The translations under genes and the position numbers were made by a program. From NCBI GenBank assembly GCA_027575805.1, contig JANBPU010000430.1, positions 1 through 11,633 of the forward strand: a stretch of DNA of 11,633 nucleotides, in the 5' to 3' direction. The stretch's first letter is position 1, and each line of letters begins with the position of its first letter. The notes under the pieces are model-generated. The model worked only from the letters and a program-made list of their open reading frames with translations, made no database searches and was not told where the DNA came from. Of this stretch, positions 1 to 8,026 are shown in pieces. This stretch comes from Mycoemilia scoparia. Taxonomy: Eukaryota > Kickxellomycota > Kickxellomycetes > Kickxellales > Kickxellaceae.

Positions 1-104
1 AAAATGGGCCCTTGTATTTTGACTCAATCACCAGTCATTTCATATACAATTCCTGGCGGCCCTTTTTGCCCAAGGCAGTGTGAAACCGGGCCATATTATT
101 AGTT
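1..104. repeat. Diverged dispersed repeat, copy 1 (cut by the window edge)
   Basis: This stretch resembles positions 3613-3712 in the same orientation. The clearest shared blocks are the CATTT-ATAT-CAATTCC core (about 37-53 here and 3648-3666 there), followed by CCC, a T-run, GCC and then GTG-AA. By eye the similarity is about two thirds with small indels. Read on the minus strand, both copies give related but frame-broken peptides around an Glu-Leu-(His/Tyr)-(Ile/Met)-Lys segment, so the source may once have coded. No element type is recognised, and the left end may lie outside the window. Confidence 0.4.
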
Positions 105-208
105 GTGCGCACCATTTGCTTTTCTTGAATGCTTAATGTGTCAATTTTTAATGAAATGAAATGAAACTGCTTAGTGGAACATTAAAGAAAATAAATTTAT
201 CAACTTGC

Positions 209-214
209 TTTATT
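209..214 (-). terminator. Poly(A) signal AATAAA overlapping the stop codon of the Hsp104-like gene
   Basis: On the gene's strand the end reads AAATAAAG, so the TAA stop lies inside a canonical AATAAA hexamer. A weaker ATAAAT follows within about 20 bp downstream. If the overlapping hexamer is used, the 3' UTR would be only some 10-30 nt. Confidence 0.4.
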
Positions 215-2651
215 TGGTTTTTTTGCGAGCTTTGCCAGCCGTTTTTGTAGCAGTGTCTTTCTTTATACTATCACTGCCACCATTGGTGTTGGTAGCTTTG
301 AGATAACTAAATGTTAGTCCATGGATGACATTGACTAGAGTAGACAACTTGACTTTAGATTGCTTCTTTTTAGAGCTGCCAGATTTGCTATCTTCACTAC
401 CACTGCTGCTACTTCCACTACTACTACTCGTCCTTTTAATGAGTGTTTTATCTGATTTAGCTTTCTTTTTAGCATCTGACTCTTCTTCATCATCATCTGT
501 GTCCTCTTGTTTTCCAACGGCTGTGTCTGCATTCTTTCCTGGGATATCGATATTTTCGGGCAGATTCACATAGCTGCCTGTAGTTTTATTAATCAGTTCA
601 GGAACATCAATCAACAGGTCTTTATTGACATAGCTCAAGGCTTCGCCCCATGCTGTGTCGTTAGCCACAGCTGAATAAAACTGATCCAAACAAGCATGAA
701 CGACTGGCCCAAGAGTTCTACGAACATTATCATGATGTTGCTTTCTAAGGTCCTTTTCATTTTTGAGCTGCTTCTTAAGGGCTTTCAGTTCCTTTTCAGA
801 AAGATCTTTGGTAGCCGACTTGCGGTCCGGGCCATCGGCGCCATTGGCACTGGCACTTTTGGCATTGTTTTGGGCGGTAGCTGGACTAATGGTGCTGGTT
901 GTGTTAGAAGTGGCAGGACTCTTGATACTGCTGTCATTATTGGTTGAAGCTGCTTTGCTCTTCTTGTTATTATTGAATGATGATGGCGTGGGCTTCTTGG
1001 CCGACTCTTCAATGGTTTCAAAAGATGGTACATTTTTGATCATGTCATTTATTTTGTCGATAGCCTCCTGATCCAGGTTCTTTAGAATATCCCTAGTCTT
1101 TATATTGATTTTGCTAACCTTGCCTTTACCACCACCTTCTTTATTATCAGCGGCATCGTCATCTTTAGAGTCTTTTCTGGCTATAGAATTCAAGCATGAT
1201 GTGGTATCGAGCTTATGGCCAAATATGAAACAGCATCCTCTGAAATCGATAACCTGATTTTCTTTCTTTTTCATTATCGAACTAAATATTGACTTAACTT
1301 TGCCTTTTCTGCTTCTGCCAGTACTGCCACCATATGAAGGGCATTCATAGAATCCGGTCTTTATGATTCCTTGGAATTTTTCAGCAATCCGTGGATCACA
1401 GTCTACCCAATTCTTGATATAAATCAGTCCCTTTGGTCTTTCTGACATGTAATTGGGAATCTTACCAAGCCAATACTGCTGCAACTCTTGTTGAGAAAGC
1501 TCGGCCTCATCATCCTCTCCCACAGAAGAAGAAGAAGAAGAAGAAGAGCCATATCCTTCACTGCCATCCCTTCCAAAGAGTTCGTAAATACTGTCAGGTT
1601 TGTTGTAATTTGCCAAATCCAACATAAAATAATTATCTGGTGTGTCAAACACCACATTGGCAATTTCTTGAACAACCTTGTCAATATTTTTCTGCTTGAT
1701 ACCAATCAGCAAAAACGAGGGAGCTGGGATTGGTTTGAGTGCGCTGAGGCCAAAGTATTTTGTATTGGGGCTCAGGTTTTTTGACAATATGTTGGCAACA
1801 TGGCTAGCGCCCTCAAGCCTCTTGTTGATTCCCTTTTTGAATTTCTTGATGACTTTTAAATTATCGTTGTATGCCTCGAGGGCCCACAAGGATGGCTGTT
1901 GGATCTTAATAAGGCCGCTGATTAAGATGTGGTTCCTGATACTGATTTTGCTCTTGAACGTTTCCTTGATTCCGATATTTAGCAGTCCGGCAGCAATTAT
2001 TAGGTTGAGCTCTTCCTTCTCCTCGGAGTCTAGCGTTTTTCCTTGCAAGTAGATGTTCAGGTAGTTGTATTTTTCGAGATGGCTGTCGGCTGCTTTAATA
2101 ATCTTCATGGGAATTTTCTCAAAGTCTGATGAAATCTCGTTCCACAGCAGTTCGTGTTTGATTTCGCACTTTTCTAGGTTCTTTTCAAGAAGGTACCTGG
2201 TTATGAAAAATAGTGACAACGATGGCAGCCAGCATCTGTTGCTAGTGCTGCTGCTGCTGCTGTTGTTGTTATTATTATTATCCTTATTGCTGTTGGATGA
2301 TCCCTGGTCGATTTTGTGTTTGTAAGCCTTTAGTTTCTTCCTTTGCTGGACATATTCATATACTTTTAGGCGCGGAGCATTGGCATACTCACAGGCTGAT
2401 TGCAGCAGGGCTATGGTGCCATTAGCAGTATTGTCTCCCTCATGGCTGTTGAAATAAGCATATGCCAACTGTTGGGCTAATGTTATGGTTTCTTCGGGCA
2501 GCAATACCTTGTGCTCTATAATTAGCTTGTTTACAGCGGCTTTTAGCTTGGCTTCTTCGTTCTTGGGCAATGCATAGGCTCGTTCGGTTGGAGCATGTAA
2601 GGACTGGTCGTGGTCAGTTGGGTCACCAATATACTTTTTATGATAGTCCAT
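210..2651 (-). CDS. Degenerate Hsp104/ClpB-like AAA+ protein, predicted ATPase-dead
   Basis: A single uninterrupted frame of 813 residues. The start is secure because a TAA lies in frame directly before the ATG. Residues 35-112 resemble the helical end of Hsp104/ClpB ATPase domain 1 running into the middle domain. A Ser/Asn-rich stretch follows at 117-138, where the coiled-coil middle domain would be expected. Residues about 275-480 follow ATPase domain 2 in order: a start like the KR-VxGQ segment, SFLLIG at 312-317, FD-x4-YFMLDLANY at 335-349, GSEGYG at 363-368, RPKGLIYI at 405-412, and IDFRG at 468-472. The catalytic positions are changed. The Walker A GKT is Asn322-Ile323-Asp324, the Walker B DE is Lys413-Asn414, and the sensor-1 Asn is Lys480. 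Residues 521-540 fit the LxxLxxEAIxKI segment after the arginine finger, but no arginine finger is evident. The C-terminus (550-620 and 700-813) is Ser/Lys/Asp-rich and probably disordered. There is no N domain and no complete first ATPase domain. An ATP-independent scaffold or regulatory role is inference. I am sure of the gene and fairly sure of the family. Confidence 0.75.
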   Translation of the reverse strand: MDYHKKYIGDPTDHDQSLHAPTERAYALPKNEEAKLKAAVNKLIIEHKVLLPEETITLAQQLAYAYFNSHEGDNTANGTIALLQSACEYANAPRLKVYEYVQQRKKLKAYKHKIDQGSSNSNKDNNNNNNSSSSSTSNRCWLPSLSLFFITRYLLEKNLEKCEIKHELLWNEISSDFEKIPMKIIKAADSHLEKYNYLNIYLQGKTLDSEEKEELNLIIAAGLLNIGIKETFKSKISIRNHILISGLIKIQQPSLWALEAYNDNLKVIKKFKKGINKRLEGASHVANILSKNLSPNTKYFGLSALKPIPAPSFLLIGIKQKNIDKVVQEIANVVFDTPDNYFMLDLANYNKPDSIYELFGRDGSEGYGSSSSSSSSVGEDDEAELSQQELQQYWLGKIPNYMSERPKGLIYIKNWVDCDPRIAEKFQGIIKTGFYECPSYGGSTGRSRKGKVKSIFSSIMKKKENQVIDFRGCCFIFGHKLDTTSCLNSIARKDSKDDDAADNKEGGGKGKVSKINIKTRDILKNLDQEAIDKINDMIKNVPSFETIEESAKKPTPSSFNNNKKSKAASTNNDSSIKSPATSNTTSTISPATAQNNAKSASANGADGPDRKSATKDLSEKELKALKKQLKNEKDLRKQHHDNVRRTLGPVVHACLDQFYSAVANDTAWGEALSYVNKDLLIDVPELINKTTGSYVNLPENIDIPGKNADTAVGKQEDTDDDEEESDAKKKAKSDKTLIKRTSSSSGSSSSGSEDSKSGSSKKKQSKVKLSTLVNVIHGLTFSYLKATNTNGGSDSIKKDTATKTAGKARKKTK
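1524..1548 (-). repeat. Coding trinucleotide repeat (TCT)n, poly-Ser
   Basis: About eight TCT codons encode Ser369-376 of the Hsp104-like protein. The run sits in the loop just after the GSEGYG segment and before the degenerate Walker B, so the length change falls in an insertion-tolerant site. Confidence 0.8.
2246..2280 (-). repeat. Coding trinucleotide repeat (AAT/AAC)n(AGC)n, poly-Asn/poly-Ser
   Basis: This encodes a run of six Asn and five Ser around residues 125-135 of the Hsp104-like protein. It lies where an Hsp104 middle-domain coiled coil would be expected. Confidence 0.8.
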
Positions 2652-2853
2652 TTATTGATGCTATAAATGTGTATAGATGACGCTCCTGTGTGAGATCCTA
2701 CCAAATAATGTAAATAAATAGATGGTGTTATAAAACAAATAAAGTATAAATATGACTAAAAATAAAGTGAAAGGGTATGTATTAGAAAGAGCCCACAGGA
2801 ATGTACAGGATGGAGACAGTTTTTGTAAATCCATGTAGCTGCCACCATTATAA

Positions 2854-3147
2854 TTATTGCTCTTCTTCCTTTTGATAGTAGTAAAACTTTGATGCTGTTA
2901 TATAAAGCGATCGCATTGATAGAACCACTTTGGCTTTAGTTGAATAAATAGATTTTTGGTGCAACCTTTTAACATGGCGCTTTAGAATCACCAAACCTTT
3001 TATATGATTTGTGTGATTTCTTTGCCCATTTTGGATCTCTCCATCAATATTTAAATGGGTAAAAATAATATTTGTTTGTGCCATCAAGTTATGAAGATCC
3101 CAAAACTCTGCCTTTTTTTTCAAGGATGTATTTTCAAAAGTGCTTCA
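2854..3147 (-). pseudogene. Possible eroded coding fragment, unidentified
   Basis: An open stretch of about 97 codons reads in a protein-like way (for example HNLMAQTNIIFTHLNIDGEI), but it has no ATG near its beginning; the first candidate start is TTG. Upstream in the same frame, across a TGA, a further open segment reads MAKLIKQVGKPSGIFG. This pattern fits a decayed gene or transposon fragment. I do not recognise the family. A chance open frame in AT-rich DNA remains quite possible. Confidence 0.25.
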
Positions 3148-3612
3148 ACCAAAAATGCCACTAGGTTTCCCAACCTGCTTTATCAATTTAGCCATAAAAG
3201 CAAGCTGATTAGATACACACAAATCTGCTTAAACGGAAGGGCCGCTACTGCATAAAGTAGTTGGATAATGTGTCAGTTCAAGATTCCATGGTTCGACAAA
3301 ATTTCATTGAAATTGGTTGAAAGATTGATAATAACATAGAAAAGTCGAAAAATTTCCTAGTAATCAATGCGATGCATTAAACATGGCAGAGAATAAGGAG
3401 CAATGCCCAGATACAAGTCAGCAGCGCCATTGCTCTTTTATCATAAAGTAAAGGAAAATGTATGGAAATAAAAGGGGGACCACCAATCTAGCATCATTAT
3501 AAAAAAGACATGTGCTTCATGAACACTGGCACTATAATATATGAATTAATAAATCTAATGAATTAGTATGTATATGGTAAGACTTTACTTGAGATCGAGT
3601 ATAAAATAGACA

Positions 3613-3712
3613 AAAATGGCTCCTCAGACTTTATTCAAACCATCTGCCATTTGATATGCAATTCCCAAGAACCCCATTTTTGCCTCCAGCCTTGTGAAGT
3701 CTGATCATATAT
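3613..3712. repeat. Diverged dispersed repeat, copy 2
   Basis: This pairs with positions 1-104 in the same orientation: ATGGC-CC, GACT, a CATTT-ATAT-CAATTCC core, CC-TTTTTGCC, and GTGAA followed by CATAT. The flanks beyond about 3712 and before 3610 do not match, so it looks like an old copy of a repeat and not a segmental duplication. Confidence 0.4.
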
Positions 3713-3819
3713 ATGATATGCTATCACAACACCATCTGTAGTAAATTTAAATTTCAATATAAACATACAAACAGTACTATTTCCAACATGAGAGATGTAT
3801 TCTATTGGCATATTATGTT

Positions 3820-4061
3820 CTATATGGATCATAATTTTTGAAGTGTGAATTTTGGGGACCAGTGATTATAGGGGAATCACAGCCAAACGGGTGTCCAGTT
3901 TTACTAATGAACTTTCACCCTTCAAAAATTATTGCCCATATGGATCATAATTTTCGAAGGGTGACTTTTGGTGGCCAACGATTATAGGGGAAAACACAGC
4001 CAAATGAGTGATCACAGCCTGTTAGCAAATGGCTACCCTTCAAAAATAGCTACCCATATGG
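3820..4061. mobile_element. Two tandem MITE-like units with terminal inverted repeats
   Basis: Three (near-)copies of the palindrome CCATATGG lie at 3820 (CTATATGG), 3936 and 4054, spaced 116 and 118 bp. The two units between them align along their whole length, including a shared GATTATAGGGGAA core and ACAGCCAAA. Each unit begins with ATGGATCATAATTTT-GAAG-GTG and ends with its inverse, CACCCTTC-AAAAATTAT. At the middle junction the arms 3916-3932 and 3947-3963 pair at 16 of 17 positions around a 14 nt spacer. Small size, terminal inverted repeats and no coding capacity fit a non-autonomous DNA transposon. No separate target-site duplication can be told apart from the shared CCATATGG. Confidence 0.6.
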
Positions 4062-4221
4062 AGCAAATCCCTAAAAAGTGAATAAAGGTTAAATTCGCCC
4101 ATAAATCATTTATTTTTATTTAGATCTAAAATGATGTATAGACTGGTAACCTGTAATGGTGTGGGAAGAACTACCTGAATAATGTGAAATATAATTTATA
4201 ATGAAACACCTTTTTATGTCA

Positions 4222-4239
4222 AATAAAGTGGGCTTTATT
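4222..4239. repeat. Short perfect hairpin and nearby direct repeat
   Basis: AATAAAG and CTTTATT form a 7 bp perfect stem around a TGGG loop. A related AATAAAGTGCGCTTT copy follows at about 4257-4271. AATAAA on either strand could act as a poly(A) signal, but no gene is seen ending here. Confidence 0.35.
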
Positions 4240-4450
4240 CAATATAACATTACTATAATAAAGTGCGCTTTTTTCGAACAATTAATATCAACTAACCGAG
4301 TAAAATTTCGGGATCGAAACATATACTAGCATAATATTCACTAAAGACCGAATAAAGGTTGCAAGAACTTAGGAACAACTCGTAATAAAAGTGATCATAA
4401 CTCCTTATTTCCAAAAATCTGATTAGATTGAGAATGGATGAGTGAGGAAA

Positions 4451-4564
4451 ATGATGTTGGACGGTGGATCAATCCGCAAAGTGGCTATCAACAAAAACAT
4501 CCAATACCCTAAACCACCCAAGCCAAGGACCATCATTAACGCTGATCAAAGTGATGACGAATGA
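4451..4564 (+). CDS. Doubtful 37-codon small ORF upstream of TPI
   Basis: ATG to TGA, 37 codons, with an unusually protein-like reading: Lys/Pro-rich YPKPPKPRTIIN and then an acidic tail ADQSDDE. It ends 176 bp before the TPI start codon. It could be a small peptide gene, the last exon or remnant of a lost gene, or an upstream ORF if TPI transcripts start this early. An in-frame stop lies 9 nt before the first codon. No family is recognised. Confidence 0.2.
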   Translation: MMLDGGSIRKVAINKNIQYPKPPKPRTIINADQSDDE

Positions 4565-4642
4565 CATAATCCAGCCCGATCCGATACGACATTTTGTACT
4601 AGACCACTACTGAAAACGCCCCTGCTGTTTATAGCTTAATAC

Positions 4643-4722
4643 TTGTCTCCTATCCTTTTCTGTGCTATTGTTTATACTATTATTTTTGTAGTATCTAATA
4701 AAGTCCTCTTATCTTGCTGTTT
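4643..4722 (+). promoter_or_regulatory. Pyrimidine-rich TPI promoter/5' leader region
   Basis: CT-rich blocks at about 4643-4661 and 4702-4722 lie 20-100 bp before the TPI ATG, with TTTATAG and TTTATAC just upstream. CT-rich blocks before the transcription start are typical of strongly expressed fungal glycolytic genes. The exact TATA element and start site cannot be fixed from sequence. Confidence 0.35.
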
Positions 4723-4740
4723 TAACAACAAATCGTCATC

Positions 4741-5924
<1,184 letters not shown>

Positions 5925-6697
5925 ATAGAAAGGCCATACATACCTTTACTGTTTTTTCTTTTGCTGTGTCTTGTTTTGTTGTATGTGGCACCCTCTTTTA
6001 TAGTATATATGGATGGGTGCATGAGTGTGTTTTATACTTTTTAATAGCAACTATATATATCTCTCTATTTTTTTGTTATGAGTAATCGACGTCTTTCGGG
6101 CAGGTTCTTGGAATTTCACAGTGTAGTCCAGTTTTGTTTAAAATAGTCACTGAAACTCCAAATACTACCAGTACACATTTGGGCAAACTCAATTATGTTT
6201 TGGCAACAAGTTCAACAACCTTAAAATCGGTTTTGGTTCTCAATTGCTTGCTTGTCGTAAAGCTCTAGTATAGCTAAACAACAACTGGCAACTGTCCAGG
6301 ACATGGAAAGCTATTGAGAAATGCTTTCCTTTCAGCTTGAGCAAAACACTGAAGACCAAAGGCCACAATAATAATTCAAAATCATCACGTTCCAAAGCAG
6401 CCGACCATGATATATGTCCAAAACTTGTCGATACCAAAGATTTTAAATATCAAACAAAAATCATTTCTTTCTGTGCTTGTGTGTGTGTGTGTGTGTGTGT
6501 TTGTATGAAAAAAAAGGACTAAATCGAAACAATTCTTTGGGCTTGTAGAATAAAGCATTTGAATACCCTTATATTCTTCCTCCCTCCATCCATCCCTTCT
6601 TGTCCAGACAAAAAATCAAACATTATTTTATTCCCGCTTTATTAAAATTACTTATTTTATTATTTATTTAACAACACACTAAAAAACAACTGAAACA
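5925..6697. other. TPI 3' flank and upstream region of the first acidic paralogue
   Basis: No gene can be supported. After the TPI stop there is a T-rich 3' region without a clear AATAAA. The stretch 6274-6522 has an open plus-strand frame whose translation ends in a Val-Cys repeat made by a (GT)n run at 6479-6500. It has no ATG, and its internal CTTTCCTTTCAG at 6324-6335 looks like a 3' splice site, so a short exon of an unannotated gene is possible but unproven. From 6600 the sequence turns into TTAT-rich promoter-like DNA before the ATG at 6698. Confidence 0.5.
6479..6500. repeat. (GT)11 microsatellite
   Basis: An uninterrupted 22 bp GT run followed by TTGTATG and an A-run. It resembles the TG tracts at the 3' ends of the introns in this window, but no supported intron ends here. 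Confidence 0.85.
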
Positions 6698-7404
6698 ATG
6701 GATTTACCATATACCGAGTTTCAAGACATTTCGGACTATTTCAGCCTACCAGAATATGAATGTGAGTGCGAGGGCGAATGCACATGTTATTATACTGAGA
6801 GCACTGGTGATTATAGCAGCTATTATTCAACTGAAGAAGAACATTTTGAGGTTAGCGAATCCGAAGAAAAAGAAGCTGATACAGAGGATATCGAAACCGA
6901 GTATAGTGTATGGAGTTATTCTGATGAAGAAAACTCGAACTTTACAATCTATATTAAATACGTGATAGAATCTACTGTTGTATCTGTTAGAGATTACCAC
7001 AATCCCATGCTGGTAAAAGAGCTGGCTGATGTTATCAGTCTTCATCGCAATATCGAGGTGAGTAAAAAGTAGAACTAACCTTCATTTGTCTTGCGTGTGT
7101 GTATATAATAATGTTATAGCCATATTAAAATACGAAATGTAATTTCACCATGTCTGTGTGTGTGTGTTTGTAGGTTGACTATAGCCAAATGGAGTTTTCT
7201 ACTGAGATCGGCTATCCTGGTGAAATGGTACGCTACATGGGCCCAGAGGATTTCGTCGAGACCATTTGTGACACTATTGAACGTGATGACCGTGTATACA
7301 CATATTTGACTTTAAATCTAAACTATAGTGACAATGACTTTAGCGATACTATAAAAGTGTTGCTTGTTAGAACTTGTCCTGAAGAAACCGCCGAAGATCA
7401 GTAA
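6698..7404 (+). CDS. Uncharacterised small acidic protein, tandem paralogue A (two exons)
   Basis: Joins 6698-7057 and 7174-7404 (phase 0 intron, GTGAGT...TAG) into 196 residues. No known family is recognised. Residues 1-19 contain an Asp-Tyr-Phe segment. Four cysteines at 22, 24, 28 and 30 form C-x-C-x3-C-x-C, ending in Glu-Cys-Thr-Cys. Residues 40-80 are strongly acidic and Ser/Tyr-rich, probably disordered. Residues 82-186 look folded: IYIKY, then a helix-like MLVKELADVISLHR, then EFS-x4-YP-x2-MV-x-Y, PEDFVETICDTI, DDRVYTYLTLNL and DTIKVLLV. This part aligns with the downstream gene at 8027-8852, with the intron at the equivalent place. There is no signal peptide or membrane segment. The intron call is strong because the frame and the paralogue alignment continue across it. 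AATAAA at 7498-7503 probably ends the transcript. Cysteine-mediated metal binding is only a guess. Confidence 0.82.
7058..7173 (+). other. Intron of paralogue A
   Basis: GTGAGT donor directly after Glu120 and a 3' end of CTGTGTGTGTGTGTTTGTAG. The position and phase are the same as in the second paralogue. Confidence 0.88.
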
Positions 7405-7497
7405 CAACCGAAAAAGTCAAGTTTCTCTAGATCTGTGCACATTTAGAATATGATTATTCTGACTTTTGTGTTTTAATTGTACCCTATTATTGTCTTC

Positions 7498-7503
7498 AAT
7501 AAA
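7498..7503 (+). terminator. Poly(A) signal of paralogue A
   Basis: A canonical AATAAA about 95 bp after the stop codon, following a T-rich 3' UTR. Confidence 0.55.
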
Positions 7504-7576
7504 CATCAATTATAATGGTCTTGCTATTTTACACTAACGTCTTTTCTCTCTGGTTCATTGGGTAGAGCAAACTTTT

Positions 7577-7594
7577 GAGAAATCATGATTTCTC
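7577..7594. repeat. 18 bp perfect palindrome
   Basis: GAGAAATCATGATTTCTC is its own reverse complement, centred on the NcoI-like core CATG at 7584-7587. It lies between the two paralogues, about 430 bp before the second start codon, and could be a dimeric regulator site or a hairpin. Confidence 0.5.
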
Positions 7595-8026
7595 TCAATC
7601 TTTCGCATTCTTTCAAGATTTTGAGTAAAAAAAGTCTGGAGAGTTAGCAACACTGGCGTGTTGTTGAAAGAGTTACATAGCCTAAACATACACACATGCA
7701 CTTACAAACCAAGAATTGGTTCATGACAAAAAGTATGATTATTCTATGCCTTAGATTCAAAAATCAAAATATTCGAACATTACATACCAAGTTGTAAGTA
7801 AAGTAATAATTATTTTTTGTGTTTTTCAAATAGAAAAAAATTTGAGAAAGATCAAGAAGATTTATCCACAACGAAATACATTTAAATATGCGCACGCACA
7901 AAAAAATTCTCGACTACTTTTATACTATTATTATTTTATACTATTTAAATTTCCATTTCTATTATTTATACTTATTTATATATATACACTCACACACGCA
8001 CCCACACACATTTAAATTTACATAAA

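Larger units (their letters stand above)
2652..4740. other. Divergent intergenic region between the Hsp104-like gene and TPI
   Basis: About 2.1 kb with no gene I can support. It must hold the promoters of the minus-strand Hsp104-like gene (left end) and TPI (right end). It contains a relic-like minus-strand ORF (2854-3147), the second copy of the dispersed repeat (3613-3712), two tandem MITE-like units (3820-4061), a short hairpin (4222-4239), and a 37-codon plus-strand ORF (4451-4564). The stretch 3256-3612 shows nothing beyond AT-rich sequence. Confidence 0.7.
7405..8026. other. Spacer between the two paralogues
   Basis: 622 bp with no gene. It holds the 3' UTR of paralogue A and an 18 bp perfect palindrome at 7577-7594. 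It also holds an AT-rich promoter-like stretch (TTATACTATT-type repeats, 7915-7985) and CA-rich blocks at 7985-8010 before the second ATG. The separate poly(A) signal and promoter-like DNA argue that the two genes are transcribed independently. Confidence 0.6.

Noticed and set aside
325..1071. Leucine-rich plus-strand ORFs opposite the Hsp104-like gene
   Set aside because: They arise from Ser/Lys/Glu-rich coding sequence on the other strand and show no conserved motif.
3270..3300. GTTCAAGATTCC and GGTTCGAC, reminiscent of a tRNA T-arm
   Set aside because: The stem does not pair, and no acceptor or anticodon arm can be drawn around it.
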